DNA of 64,000 bases from Verrucomicrobiota bacterium (GCA_025353105.1 JANXRG010000112.1:1-64000), one strand, 5' to 3'. Shown: positions 20,525 through 31,049, counted from the stretch's first letter. A program made the numbers and translations. Notes: generated by a model not told the origin, from the letters alone.

Positions 20525-21388
20525 ATGGATCTCTTCGCGCAAGTCCTCGTCAACGGCATCCTGCTGGGTGGGCTGTATGCCGTGATGGCGCTTGGTCTCG
20601 CCCTCGTCTGGGGCGTGCTCAACATCGTAAACCTCGCCCACGGTGCCTTCATTATGCTGGGCGCCTACGTCTCGTGGTACCTGTACACCGGCGCGCACAT
20701 CGACCCCTTCCTCGGCCTTCCCATTTCGGCCTTCGTCCTGTTCGTGCTTGGCTATGCGCTGCAGCGTGGGTTGCTGAATCTCGTCGTTCGCGCGCCGATG
20801 TTCAACACGCTGCTCATCACCTTCGGCCTCGAGGTCGTTCTCACCTACCTGGCGCAGATCGCCTTCTCGGCGGACTTCCGCACCATCAATCCGCCGTACG
20901 CCGGCAACAGCTGGCAGCTCGGCCCAGTGACGGTGCCGGTCGTGCGCTTCGCCGCCTTCGTCGTGGCCATCGTGCTGACGATCGGCATGTGGATCTTTCT
21001 TCTGCGCACACGTCTTGGCCGGGCGATACGCGCAACGGCCCAGAATCTGGTCGCCGCGCGCCTCTACGGCGTCGAGCCGCGGCATCTCTATGCCATGACG
21101 TTCGGGCTCGGCCTGGCGCTGGCCGGCGCCGCCGGCGGTCTGTACGGCACGGTCTCGCAGATCAACCCGTACATTGGCGGCACGCTCACCGCCAAGTCGT
21201 TTGCTATTTCGATCATCGGCGGGCTCGACAACCCGCTCGGAGTCATCGTCGGCGGTCTCTTCCTCGGTGTGGTTGAATCGCTCACGAAGCTGTACATCGG
21301 CCCGACCTACGGCGACGTGGCGAGCTTCGGCATCCTGCTCCTGGTGCTCATCGTGCGGCCGTCCGGCCTGCTCGGGAGGACGGCATGA
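20525..21388 (+). CDS. livH: branched-chain amino acid ABC transporter permease (LivH-like)
   Basis: VNGILLGGLYAVMALGLALVWGVLNIVNLAHGAFIMLGAY. Confidence 0.94.
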   Translation: MDLFAQVLVNGILLGGLYAVMALGLALVWGVLNIVNLAHGAFIMLGAYVSWYLYTGAHIDPFLGLPISAFVLFVLGYALQRGLLNLVVRAPMFNTLLITFGLEVVLTYLAQIAFSADFRTINPPYAGNSWQLGPVTVPVVRFAAFVVAIVLTIGMWIFLLRTRLGRAIRATAQNLVAARLYGVEPRHLYAMTFGLGLALAGAAGGLYGTVSQINPYIGGTLTAKSFAISIIGGLDNPLGVIVGGLFLGVVESLTKLYIGPTYGDVASFGILLLVLIVRPSGLLGRTA

Positions 21389-22332
21389 CGCCGCTACGAC
21401 TCGCGCTCGCGCTGGCCGTGGTGGCCGTGCTCGCGGCGCTGCCGTGGTTCGGCTCCGACCTGATCATCCAGTTTGGCATCAACACCCTGCTGCTGGCGGT
21501 ACTGGCGCAGGGCTGGAATATCATTGGCGGCTACACTGGTTACGCCTCATTCGGCAATTCCGTCTTTTACGGACTAGGCAGCTACGGCGTAGCGATCGCC
21601 ATGGTGCAGTGGCATCTGCCGTTCGGCGTCGGCTTGGTCTTCGGCGTGCTGCTGGCAGTCTTGTTTGCGTGCACGCTGGGCGCGGCGGTGCTCAGGCTCA
21701 AGGGCCACTACTTCGCCATCGCCACGCTTGCCCTGGGCCAGGTCATGACGGCGATCGTGTCGAACATCCCGCTGGCCGGCCAGAATATCGGTCTCGTCCT
21801 GCCGCCGCTCAACAATGACCGCCTCTTCTACGAGCTTTCGCTTGGCCTGCTCGTGCTGGCGACGCTGACAATCTTCTGGTTGACGCGGAGCCGCTTTGGC
21901 TTTGGCCTGATCGCCATTCGTGAGAACGAGGAAGGCGCCGCCGTCATGGGCGTCAACACCACGCTCTACAAGGTGCTGGCATTTGCACTGTCCGGCTTAT
22001 TCAGCGCCCTGGCCGGTGGCATCCACGCATACTGGATTACCTTCCTCGACCCCGAGAGCGCTTTCGACATCAGCCTCAACGTCAAGATGATCATCATGGC
22101 CGTCTTCGGCGGCCCGGGCACCATCCTCGGCCCGATTGTTGGCGCCTTCTCGCTTTCGGCGATCTCGGAGTTCCTCTCGAGCGAAGTGACAAACCTCGCC
22201 GGGCTCTTCTTCGGCATCGTCATCGTCGGGGCCATCGTACTGATGCCGCGCGGCCTGGCCGACATCGTGCGTAACGTGCCCAAGTCCGGATGGCGCTATT
22301 TCCGGCAAAATATCCGTGCGCATCGGCTATGA
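21385..22332 (+). CDS. livM: branched-chain amino acid ABC transporter permease (LivM-like)
   Basis: [55 protein letters not shown]. Confidence 0.94.
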   Translation: MTPLRLALALAVVAVLAALPWFGSDLIIQFGINTLLLAVLAQGWNIIGGYTGYASFGNSVFYGLGSYGVAIAMVQWHLPFGVGLVFGVLLAVLFACTLGAAVLRLKGHYFAIATLALGQVMTAIVSNIPLAGQNIGLVLPPLNNDRLFYELSLGLLVLATLTIFWLTRSRFGFGLIAIRENEEGAAVMGVNTTLYKVLAFALSGLFSALAGGIHAYWITFLDPESAFDISLNVKMIIMAVFGGPGTILGPIVGAFSLSAISEFLSSEVTNLAGLFFGIVIVGAIVLMPRGLADIVRNVPKSGWRYFRQNIRAHRL

Positions 22333-23063
22333 ACGCCTTGCTCGAGGTTCGCCACGCGACCCGGCGCTTCGCTGGGCTTGTCGCCGTCAATGACGTGAGC
22401 TTCACGCTGGCGCCGGGGGAGATCCTCGGGTTAATCGGCCCCAACGGCGCCGGCAAGACAACCTTGATCAGCCTGATCAGCGGCACCCTGCCGCCGAGTC
22501 AAGGCGAGGTGTTCTTTCAGGGCGAGCCGATCACCAAGGTGCCGGCCTACCGGCGGGCGCGTCTGGGCATCGGTCGAACGTTCCAGATTATGCGGCCCTT
22601 TCCCGGCCTTTCTGTGCTCGACAACGTCGCCGTCGGTGCCTTGTTCGGGCGCGGTGGCGGGCAGCCCAAGCTGGCGCTGGCGCGCGAGCAGGCCCGCGCT
22701 TGCCTCGATTTCGTCGGTCTCAGCCGTTTCGTCGACCAGCGCGCCGACGAGCTCGGCGGCCCGGGCCGCAAGCGTCTCGAACTGGCGAAGGCGCTGGCGA
22801 TGCAGCCAAAGGTGCTGCTTTGCGACGAAGTGATGGCGGGTCTTAACCACGTGGAAATCGAAGAGGTGATCGACGTCATCCGCAAGGTGCGCGACCAGGG
22901 CATCAGCGTGCTCGTCATCGAGCACGTCATCAAAGCGATCAAGAGCCTCTCGGATCGCCTGCTCGTTCTCCATCACGGCGAGAAGATCGCCGACGGTGCG
23001 CCGGACGACGTGCTCGCAAATGCGACCGTGATCGAGGCCTATCTCGGGAGGAGGCGCCCATGA
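22329..23063 (+). CDS. livG: ABC transporter ATP-binding protein (LivG-like)
   Basis: [46 protein letters not shown]; 4-nt overlaps with neighbours. Confidence 0.95.
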   Translation: MNALLEVRHATRRFAGLVAVNDVSFTLAPGEILGLIGPNGAGKTTLISLISGTLPPSQGEVFFQGEPITKVPAYRRARLGIGRTFQIMRPFPGLSVLDNVAVGALFGRGGGQPKLALAREQARACLDFVGLSRFVDQRADELGGPGRKRLELAKALAMQPKVLLCDEVMAGLNHVEIEEVIDVIRKVRDQGISVLVIEHVIKAIKSLSDRLLVLHHGEKIADGAPDDVLANATVIEAYLGRRRP

Positions 23064-23788
23064 ACGTGGCGGCTGAGCGGACACCCCTGCTTCGCGTCGA
23101 GGGTTTGAGCGCCGGGTACGGCGAGATGCTGGCGCTGCGAGAGGCCTCGCTCGAGATCTATCCGGCCGAGATCGTGGCCCTGGTCGGCAGCAATGGTGCC
23201 GGGAAGACGACGCTGCTGCGGGCTCTGTCACGGGTCGTGCGCAGCACCGGCCGCATTGTCTTCAACGGCCATGACCTCGACGTGCTGACACCCGACGAGG
23301 TGTTCGGCCTCGGTCTCGTGCAGGTGCCCGAAGGCCGTCAGCTCTTTGATCGCATGACGGTCCAGGACAATCTTCTAATGGGCGCTTACCGGCGCGACGA
23401 CAAGGCGGCGGTGTTGCGCGACCTCGATCGCATGTACGCGATGTTTCCGCGCCTGAAGGAGCGCACGCGCCAGCTCGCCGGCAGCCTGTCGGGCGGCGAG
23501 CAGCAGATGTGCGCCATGGCGCGCGCGCTCATGGCGGCGCCGGTGCTGATGATGGTGGACGAGATGAGCCTCGGCCTGGCGCCCGTCGTCGTCGAGCAGC
23601 TGATGGGTGTGCTCGACGCAATCCGCGACGAGGGCGTGACCGTTCTGCTCGTCGAGCAAGACGTGCAGCTCGCCCTTTCCACCGCCGATCGAGGCTATGT
23701 GCTCGAGACCGGGCGCATCGTACACAGCGGCCCGGCGAGCGAGCTGATCGACGACCCTGCGGTTCGGCAGGCTTATCTCGGTTTGTAG
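23060..23788 (+). CDS. livF: ABC transporter ATP-binding protein (LivF-like)
   Basis: [60 protein letters not shown]. Confidence 0.95.
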   Translation: MNVAAERTPLLRVEGLSAGYGEMLALREASLEIYPAEIVALVGSNGAGKTTLLRALSRVVRSTGRIVFNGHDLDVLTPDEVFGLGLVQVPEGRQLFDRMTVQDNLLMGAYRRDDKAAVLRDLDRMYAMFPRLKERTRQLAGSLSGGEQQMCAMARALMAAPVLMMVDEMSLGLAPVVVEQLMGVLDAIRDEGVTVLLVEQDVQLALSTADRGYVLETGRIVHSGPASELIDDPAVRQAYLGL

Positions 23789-24176
23789 TGGGTGAACCGT
23801 GAGCGGGACGAAGCGCCGTCCCCGTAGCGAAGGTCGCCACAGATGGACACGCGGAAAAGGCACGGCAACGCGCACAGCGGGGCGTGAGAACGCAGCGGCG
23901 ATTCAAATCGGATCAAGTATCTGATGGGTTTCGTTTGTGGGCACGCCTCATCGCCTTCCGAATCGCCTAGAGTCGCATGGGGTTACCTTCAGAGTCCATT
24001 CGCCGCCGGCATGCTGACCCGTTATCGGCTTCGTCGATCCATCTCCATTGAATAAGACCATCCATGCAGCTGGCTCGATTCGGTGGCGGAGGAGAAACCA
24101 AGGCCGGAGGCACGATAGACCTTAGGTGATTCAATCCCTGGCGTGAGAATTTGTGGGGGACAACGCCGCTCGTGAT

Positions 24177-24437
24177 CTATTTTTCTGCGGCAGGGTGCCC
24201 TGCTCTCGCAGGCCGATCCGGATGCTCGTGATATTCAACCCCGAGCCGGCCATCCAGCGCATCCGCTGCCCGGATCAACTGGCGTTTCAATTCTCCGAGC
24301 GTGCAACCAGGCGACGCAATCCAAGGGCGCAATTTTGGGCTGAACGTCACCCATCCACGTTTGGATTCGTCGTGGAAATTGCCCGTGGCGACCAAAATCG
24401 CACCCGTAGTCAAGGTCAGCGTGAATGTTGCCTTCAT
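24177..24437 (-). CDS. hypothetical small protein, weakly HicB-like
   Basis: 86-aa ORF MKATFTLTLTTGAILVATGNFHDESKRGWVTFSPKLRPWIASPGCTLGELKRQLIRAADALDGRLG..; family assignment uncertain. Confidence 0.35.
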   Translation of the reverse strand: MKATFTLTLTTGAILVATGNFHDESKRGWVTFSPKLRPWIASPGCTLGELKRQLIRAADALDGRLGVEYHEHPDRPARAGHPAAEK

Positions 24438-24543
24438 CGAAAATGGGAACCGTTGTCTCCAAAGCGTGCGAAGCTTTATCGCGTTCGCTGCCCGGGCGCT
24501 GCCTCCGCCCGTTGTGCCTATCGCGGAGAAATTAGCTAGCTCA

Positions 24544-24699
24544 CTAGATATCTCTTCCTCGAACGGCCAGAATGATCAGGATGAGTAAGACAACGCCGAG
24601 TCCACCGCTAGGATAGTACCCCCAGCTTCCACTGTACGGCCACAAGGGGAGGGCTCCAAGCAGCGCAAGAATTAGGACAATGATAAGGATTGTTCTCAT
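24544..24699 (-). CDS. DUF3309-type small membrane protein (51 aa)
   Basis: MRTILIIVLILALLGALPLWPYSGSWGYYPSGGLGVVLLILIILAVRGRDI*, below the ORF-track cutoff. Confidence 0.85.
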   Translation of the reverse strand: MRTILIIVLILALLGALPLWPYSGSWGYYPSGGLGVVLLILIILAVRGRDI

Positions 24700-24958
24700 A
24701 GGTTTTAGGTTGCAAGCCAATCAGTTCAAGAATGAAACGGTCATGATTCACGTGCGGACTTATAATTCCCTGGCGGTCTTTTGGGGTCCTTTCGGTTTCG
24801 GTGTCGCAGGTGGAACCAGCATTTCGGCGTGACGTAGACCCGGGGCGGAGGAATGAAGTCCTATCCAATGGCGACTATCACCGGGGCGGAAAGAAATCGC
24901 CAGAGCACGCGCACCTCGAGGAACGATTCTCAGGGAGTGTTGTACAATCGCGCAACGC

Positions 24959-25684
24959 TCAGGCAGTTGACATCCCGTGCGTCCCGCCAATCGCAAGAGG
25001 TAAAAGAATGGAAGTTCTGAAAAGTGAACGAGTCGCGTCATAGGCACGATCAATCGTGCCACCATGTGCGACCACAACGCGCGCGGCGAAATACAAACCC
25101 AAACCATAGTGGCTACGGCGATTTTGCTGAAGTGGAGATACCCCCCAAGAATCCATTCCAACTGGGCGCCGCTGTTTCATTTCGATAACATCAAGCCGGA
25201 GCAGATGACGTTCCGGTCTTCCCCTAATCTTGATTGATTTATCGTCTTCGCGAAAATCAATTGCATTCGAGACGATCTCTGTAAGTGCGTCGGCCAGAAG
25301 GGAGATATCAGCTTCAAGCGATCCACTTTGGACCGGAAAATCCCATTCCAGATGGGAATCGGCAGGGTGTAATTTCCGAATCTTTTCCCGAGACACTTCG
25401 ACCAGATCCGTGATTGGAATCGGCGTCGGGTGAATTGTAATGTCGTCGACGCGCGCAGAAATCAGACGAAGCCGGGTTACCGAATTCCGAACGGATGATC
25501 TTAGGCCAGAGAACACTTGATCCGGCGCATTGCCATCGTGGTTTTGTTCTGGCAGGAGAGCGATTTCAAGCTCCAAGGCGTTGAGGTCATTGCGGATGTC
25601 ATGTGCCAGTTGCCGAACAAAGGCGGACACGTTCGGCCATGGGACGTTCGTCAGATCGGACTTCATTGGCGGTCTGGACTTCAA
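24959..25684 (-). CDS. soluble sensor histidine kinase-like protein
   Basis: FVRQLAHDIRNDLNALELEIALL phospho-acceptor region, LTEIVSNAIDF N-box, YGLGLYFAARVVVAHGG G-box; start approximate. Confidence 0.75.
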   Translation of the reverse strand: MKSRPPMKSDLTNVPWPNVSAFVRQLAHDIRNDLNALELEIALLPEQNHDGNAPDQVFSGLRSSVRNSVTRLRLISARVDDITIHPTPIPITDLVEVSREKIRKLHPADSHLEWDFPVQSGSLEADISLLADALTEIVSNAIDFREDDKSIKIRGRPERHLLRLDVIEMKQRRPVGMDSWGVSPLQQNRRSHYGLGLYFAARVVVAHGGTIDRAYDATRSLFRTSILLPLAIGGTHGMSTA

Positions 25685-25876
25685 TTTAGATATTCACGGC
25701 GTCGAGCCCTCCAGGAGAAACGAACGCCCGAATCGATGTGCGTGGAGAAATCTTCGTCACCCGCCCGAGAAGAAGCATTTTCGGCCGCTCGCTGGGCGCA
25801 AGAGAAGGGCATTTTCGAGCCGGTGCGGCGACGATTTTCTAGAGCGCATGAGGGGCCTGACATTCGAACTGGAGGC

Positions 25877-26062
25877 ATGAACGAATTCACCATCAGAGGC
25901 AACTGGAATGAAATTAAGGGCAAACTCAAGCAGAAGTACGGTCAATTGACGGATGATGACCTGATGTTTGCCAAAGGCAAAGAGGATGAGCTGCTCGGAC
26001 GGTTGCAGAAGAAGCTTGACCGGACCCAGGATGAAATTCGCGCGGATATCGAGCACTTGTAA
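25877..26062 (+). CDS. CsbD family stress protein
   Basis: MNEFTIRGNWNEIKGKLKQKYGQLTDDDLMFAKGKEDELLGRLQKKLDRTQDEIRADIEHL; ggagg RBS. Confidence 0.95.
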   Translation: MNEFTIRGNWNEIKGKLKQKYGQLTDDDLMFAKGKEDELLGRLQKKLDRTQDEIRADIEHL

Positions 26063-26191
26063 AATAATACATCGGCACCATTCTTGGGCGGGACGCACAG
26101 GCTGCGGCCTCCGTCGGGCTTGAGGTGCTTGATCGATTTGGCCATTTGCCCAACGAAGGCGCCTGGATAATTTACGAGCGTTGCGCAAAAC

Positions 26192-28252
26192 ATGTCCAAG
26201 CTGATACCCGCGACGCGACAAATCCTTTGGTGGTGGTTTGTCTTCCTGACCGCGGTCATTTTTGCCAGCGCGTATCTGACTCATCGATCCTCGGTGGAAA
26301 TGGCACTCGGACAAGCGGAAGGGTGGAAGATCCAGTCAATCCGGGAGAATTTGCTCATCTGGTTGAGCAGCCACCGGAACGCGGAAACCGCCACCCGGGG
26401 CTTTCTCATCACGCACGCAGAGACGTTTCTAGATACATTTCAATCGAGTCTGAGCGAGGCAAAGCGGTCGCTCGAGGATTTGCGCAATCTCTTGAATGAC
26501 GATGCCCCGACCCTTCGCCAAATGGAGGAGTTGGCGGTCGTTGGTCGAGAGAAAGAACAGCACATGGTCCGGTTGATCGCGCTGAGCCGCGACAATAAAT
26601 TGGATAAGGTCACCACAACTCAGCTGGTTTCCACGGGTAAGACAATGATGGATACAATCGGGCAAATCGTGGAGCGAATGGATGGGACCCAGCGTGAACG
26701 CCTCGCGGCGGCCCATCAGGGCGCTCACGCGCTCAAAGAACATGCCTCGGCGGTGGCGCTTGCGACGAGCGCCATCTTACTCGGATTTGTCGGTCTCTTC
26801 TTTATATCCGCAAGCCGTTCGCTCCGGGAGCGTTCGATCTTGCTGGAGGGCGAACGTGAAGCGCGCGCCTCCGCGCAGGCGGCGCTGGTTGCGGAGAAGA
26901 CGGCCCTGGATACGGCCGAGCAGGCGAACCGCACAAAAGACGAGTTTCTGGCGATTGTCTCGCACGAGCTGCGCACGCCCTTGAATGCCATTCTCGGTTG
27001 GGTTGCAGTCCTAAAAGGCGAGCTGGTAGAGCCCTCCGACTTGGAAAGTGGAATTGGCGCGATTGAACGAAATGCGCGCGCCCAACAGACCCTGATCGAT
27101 GAGCTGCTCGACGTCACGCGCATCGCCTCGGGAAAAATCCAGCTCGAGTTGCGAAAGGTAAGCCTCCCCAAAGTAGCACAGACCGCCATCGAATTACTCC
27201 GACCCACCGCGGGGCTAAAAGGTGTGGCCTTGCAGGGGCCGGATGGCGACGAAGATGTGACGGTCGCCGGCGCGGAGGACCGACTGCAGCAAATCATTTC
27301 CAACCTCGTCAGCAATGCGATCAAATTTACTCCGGCTGGCGGCGTCGTCACCGTTTGGGTCGGAAGGGTCGAATCGTGGGCCGAAGCGACCGTGACGGAT
27401 ACCGGCCAAGGCATCGATGCGCAGTTCCTTCCCCGGATTTTCGATCGTTTCATTCAGCTCGACGGAAGCACAACAAGGACTCATGGCGGCCTCGGATTGG
27501 GGCTGAGTATTGTTCGGCATCTCGTCGAACTTCACGGCGGTAGTGTCACGGCGGAGAGCGCGGGCCTGGGCAGCGGCGCGACCTTTCGGGTGAAGCTCCC
27601 CTTGGTCGTGGGGGATCGAACGACGAGCGCTCCGGTGAGCGATGAACTGGCTGGGGGCAAACAGCCTCAGGCGGGGGCGACGATGGTTGGTTCTGCCGAC
27701 GAGCCGCTGCCCCGCCCGGCAATGGGCAACAGCCAAAGTACGGCCGCGCCGAAAGCCCAGCGAACACCCGTGAAGCCGAGCGCCGAAGCGACGACAAAAC
27801 CGGGAGATGCGTCAGGCGAAGATGCCGCCCTGCCGTCTCCTGAAAAGGCGGGGATGGACGAGCCTAACCTGCAAGGCGTGCAACTTCTGGTGGTCGATGA
27901 CCACGCGGACACGTTGGACGCCCTGGTCCGAATCTTACGAGGGAAGGGAGCTCTGGTGCGAACTGCCGAACGGACCAGTGCCGCTCTTGAGCTGCTTCGG
28001 GGGTGGCGGCCTGACGTCATTATCTCCGACTTGGCAATGCCCGAGGAGGACGGCTACAACTTGATCCGGCGGATCCGCGGTCTGCCCGATGAGCGGCAGC
28101 GTTGGGTGCCCGCGTTGGCGTTGACCGCGTTTGCGAGAGATGACGACAAGGATCGTGCCCTCGCGGCGGGATTCGATGATTATTTAGCGAAGCCCGCCGA
28201 CCCCGCCGAACTCATTCGGAAGATTTTTCATCTCATTCGAGCATTGGAGTAA
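26192..28252 (+). CDS. CHASE3-domain hybrid sensor histidine kinase with C-terminal receiver
   Basis: TATRGFLITH CHASE3-like region, LAIVSHELRTPLNAILGW, HATPase motifs, LLVVDDHADTLDAL...VIISDLAMPEEDG REC. Confidence 0.93.
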   Translation: MSKLIPATRQILWWWFVFLTAVIFASAYLTHRSSVEMALGQAEGWKIQSIRENLLIWLSSHRNAETATRGFLITHAETFLDTFQSSLSEAKRSLEDLRNLLNDDAPTLRQMEELAVVGREKEQHMVRLIALSRDNKLDKVTTTQLVSTGKTMMDTIGQIVERMDGTQRERLAAAHQGAHALKEHASAVALATSAILLGFVGLFFISASRSLRERSILLEGEREARASAQAALVAEKTALDTAEQANRTKDEFLAIVSHELRTPLNAILGWVAVLKGELVEPSDLESGIGAIERNARAQQTLIDELLDVTRIASGKIQLELRKVSLPKVAQTAIELLRPTAGLKGVALQGPDGDEDVTVAGAEDRLQQIISNLVSNAIKFTPAGGVVTVWVGRVESWAEATVTDTGQGIDAQFLPRIFDRFIQLDGSTTRTHGGLGLGLSIVRHLVELHGGSVTAESAGLGSGATFRVKLPLVVGDRTTSAPVSDELAGGKQPQAGATMVGSADEPLPRPAMGNSQSTAAPKAQRTPVKPSAEATTKPGDASGEDAALPSPEKAGMDEPNLQGVQLLVVDDHADTLDALVRILRGKGALVRTAERTSAALELLRGWRPDVIISDLAMPEEDGYNLIRRIRGLPDERQRWVPALALTAFARDDDKDRALAAGFDDYLAKPADPAELIRKIFHLIRALE

Positions 28253-28278
28253 TCAATCCTTGGACGTATCGTCGCGTC

Positions 28279-29682
28279 GTGGCCGGCAATCCCAAGAAGA
28301 TTATTATCATCGATGATGAACGTCATATTCAAGCGACGCTGAGCGCCGTCTTGCAGCGGAAGGGTTACGAAGTGAAGGTTGCAGGCACGGGTGCGATCGG
28401 GCGCAAATCAATCGCAGGGTGGGACCCCGATTTGGTACTGCTTGACCTTGGGCTTCCGGACGAGGAGGGCCTAGATGTCCTGCGCGGAATCAAGCGAAGC
28501 CGACCCCGCCTGCCGGTAATTGTCCTGACGGCGCATGACTCCCTGTCGAATGCGATTGAGTCGATAAAACAAGGAGCGTTTCATTTTTTCAGCAAGCCAT
28601 ATGTCCCGGAGGAATTGTTTAGTCTCTGTGCACGCGCGATCGAACAAAATGTGCTGGAGACGGAAACCGCCGAGCTTCGGGTCCGCGCTGACCAGCTGGA
28701 AAAAAAACTCGCCCAGGCGGAACGGCAGCTTACCCCCGTCTCGCGGAGCCGCGCCATGCAGGAGATTTTGGATTTAGTCGAGAGGGTTGCTCCAAGCGAG
28801 GCAAACGTGCTGATTACCGGCGAAAGCGGGGTCGGGAAGGAAATCCTCGCGAACGAAATTCACCGCTTGAGCCGGCGCGCTTCGAGCCCACTGGTCAAAC
28901 TGAACTGCGCGGCCTTTCCTTCAAACATGATCGAGTCGGAACTCTTTGGTTATGTGAAAGGGGCCTTTACCGGAGCGGTGCAAGATTTTGGTGGGCTGAT
29001 TGCAGAGGCGCATGGCGGCTCCCTTTTTCTCGATGAGATTTCAGAAATGCCGATCGAGTTGCAGACCCGGTTTCTGCGCGTGCTCCAAGAGCGGGAGTTC
29101 CGTCGACTCGGCAGCACGAAGAACATCAAGGCGGATTTTCGATTGATCGCGGCGACGAATCGACAGCCGGAGAAAGCTTTGCGCGAAGGAAAATTGCGGG
29201 AGGATCTGTATTTTCGAATGAATACCTTCCAGCTTGAAATTCCGCCCCTGCGGGACCGCCGCGAAGATGTGCGAAAATTGGCTGAAACATTCATCAGCCG
29301 ATTCGCACTCCAAGGCAATCGCCCGGCTCCCATGCTCGCGCCGGACACGCTGAGGTCGCTGTTGGAATACCCGTGGCCCGGCAACGTGAGAGAACTGCAA
29401 AACGCGATGGAGCACGCGGTGGTTCTTTGCGATTCCGACAAGATCGAGATTTCTCATCTTCCCCGCGAAGTGAAAAACCCGGCCGCGGTCATTCCAACGG
29501 CCTCGGCCCCTCAATCACTCGTCGAACGTGAGCGCGCCGCGCTCAGCGAAGCACTGGTGCGCACCGGCGGAAATAAACGCCGCGCGGCTGAAATTCTTGG
29601 CCTCTATCGAGCGACATTCTATGCGAAGCTCAAACGCCACGGCTTGCTTGAGAAATCGCGGGATCGCCCCCTTCGCGATTAG
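28279..29682 (+). CDS. sigma-54-dependent response regulator (NtrC family)
   Basis: REC IIIIDDERHIQATLSAVL, AAA+ ITGESGVGKE, GAFTGAVQDFGG, Fis HTH NKRRAAEILGLYRATFYAKLKRHGL; GTG start. Confidence 0.93.
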   Translation: MAGNPKKIIIIDDERHIQATLSAVLQRKGYEVKVAGTGAIGRKSIAGWDPDLVLLDLGLPDEEGLDVLRGIKRSRPRLPVIVLTAHDSLSNAIESIKQGAFHFFSKPYVPEELFSLCARAIEQNVLETETAELRVRADQLEKKLAQAERQLTPVSRSRAMQEILDLVERVAPSEANVLITGESGVGKEILANEIHRLSRRASSPLVKLNCAAFPSNMIESELFGYVKGAFTGAVQDFGGLIAEAHGGSLFLDEISEMPIELQTRFLRVLQEREFRRLGSTKNIKADFRLIAATNRQPEKALREGKLREDLYFRMNTFQLEIPPLRDRREDVRKLAETFISRFALQGNRPAPMLAPDTLRSLLEYPWPGNVRELQNAMEHAVVLCDSDKIEISHLPREVKNPAAVIPTASAPQSLVERERAALSEALVRTGGNKRRAAEILGLYRATFYAKLKRHGLLEKSRDRPLRD

Positions 29683-30091
29683 TCTGCGAGAGCAATTTCT
29701 CGATGGCTGCGTGCAGGACGGAGAAATCCACCGGCTTGACCAGATGGAGCGCAAATCCGGCCTCGCGACTCCGCCGCTCGTCCTCCGGCGCCCCGAAGCC
29801 GCTTAGGGCAATCGCCGGCAATCTCTGCGCGCCAGTGCCGGGGGCCATGACGTCCAGGCCGGAACCGTCGGGCAGACTCAGATCCGCAATCAGCAGATCA
29901 ATTCCCCCTTGTTCCAGGCATTCGAGTCCCTGCTTGAGGGTCGAAGCGTGAACCACCCCAAACCCGCGGCGAACCAGCAGCCGTTCGAAAACGACTGCCG
30001 AATCCGCATGATCCTCGATCAGGAGAATCGTAGCTCGCTTGCGTTCGCGGTCTGGCGGTTCAGCCGAAGGAGCGGGGGGTGGAAGGGGCAT
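29630..30091 (-). CDS. single-domain response regulator (REC)
   Basis: ATILLIEDHADSAVVFERLL...DLLIADLSLPDGSGLDVM...HLVKPVDFSVL. Confidence 0.88.
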   Translation of the reverse strand: MPLPPPAPSAEPPDRERKRATILLIEDHADSAVVFERLLVRRGFGVVHASTLKQGLECLEQGGIDLLIADLSLPDGSGLDVMAPGTGAQRLPAIALSGFGAPEDERRSREAGFALHLVKPVDFSVLHAAIEKLLSQTNREGGDPAISQASRGV

Positions 30092-30109
30092 GGACAATCA
30101 GCAGCAGAC

Positions 30110-30748
30110 TCAGGCGGGAAGCGCTTTACCAAATGTATTCTCCAGTTCCCGACTGACGCCGGACAGGTAACGGCGGACCTTGTGAATGGCGAGTGTGATC
30201 CGCGTCTTAATCGTACCCACGGGCACGCCAAGTCGAGCCGAGATGTCGCGCTGGCTCAGCCCCTTGAAAAACGCGAGCTCAATGGCGACGCGCTGGGCTT
30301 CGGGGAGCCGGTTCAGAGCGTTCGAAATGAGACTTCGATATTCCGCCCAGTCGACTTCGTATTCAACCGTTCCAACAGCACTGCGCGGACGAGTCTCGAC
30401 TTCCGCTTGATAACCGTCGCAGGTCCGACCGTAACAAACGTTCTTGCGGACCAAATCGATCGCGCGACGACGGGCCATCGTCACCAACCAGCCGAGCGGG
30501 CGCCCCTTGTCCGGCCGATACTGCAGACTCCCACCATTCCAGATCGCCACAAAAATGGACTGCAGGAGATCTTGGGTGTCAGCCTCCGAATGAAGGACGT
30601 GGAATACGACGCTGCGGAGTTGGGCGTTATGCCGACGGTACAACTCCTCGAAAGCCAGAGAGTCTTGCCTTTGGATTTCCGACATCAAATCTTCGTCCGA
30701 ATAGTCGATGAGGCTTTGTGGTTTCAGTTCGCTGGTAATTGTTTTCAT
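30110..30748 (-). CDS. ECF-type RNA polymerase sigma factor
   Basis: FEELYRRHNAQLRSVVFHVL.ADTQDLLQSIFVAIW (region 2), LPEAQRVAIELAFFKGLSQRDISARLGVPVGTIKTRI (region 4). Confidence 0.93.
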   Translation of the reverse strand: MKTITSELKPQSLIDYSDEDLMSEIQRQDSLAFEELYRRHNAQLRSVVFHVLHSEADTQDLLQSIFVAIWNGGSLQYRPDKGRPLGWLVTMARRRAIDLVRKNVCYGRTCDGYQAEVETRPRSAVGTVEYEVDWAEYRSLISNALNRLPEAQRVAIELAFFKGLSQRDISARLGVPVGTIKTRITLAIHKVRRYLSGVSRELENTFGKALPA

Positions 30749-31049
30749 TTTTGGTTGGGAAGCGCCCATTGTGAGCGCTTGCGCCGTATATAGCCGCCAA
30801 TATGCCAATCTCGATTTACTCTGGAGGCACTCTAAAATAACCATAAAACAGTGTATAGTTTTCATACAATATGTCTTTGTTCAGAACATTTAAGCGATCG
30901 ACCAAGCGCGAGCTTTTGGAAGGAATTTCGCGACGGAAAACTGGCCCACGGAAATCGAAATTTGGAATCAGGTAGACCGGTTCGGTTCGGAGCGGAGGAA
31001 CATTTGCCTGCGGGCTTTACACGGGATTTCGGTCCGACATCTTTGGCGA

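Noticed and set aside
30862-30880. Imperfect palindrome gtatagttttcatac upstream of the ECF sigma gene
   Set aside because: Only 4-bp perfect arms in an AT-rich stretch; insufficient to call an operator.
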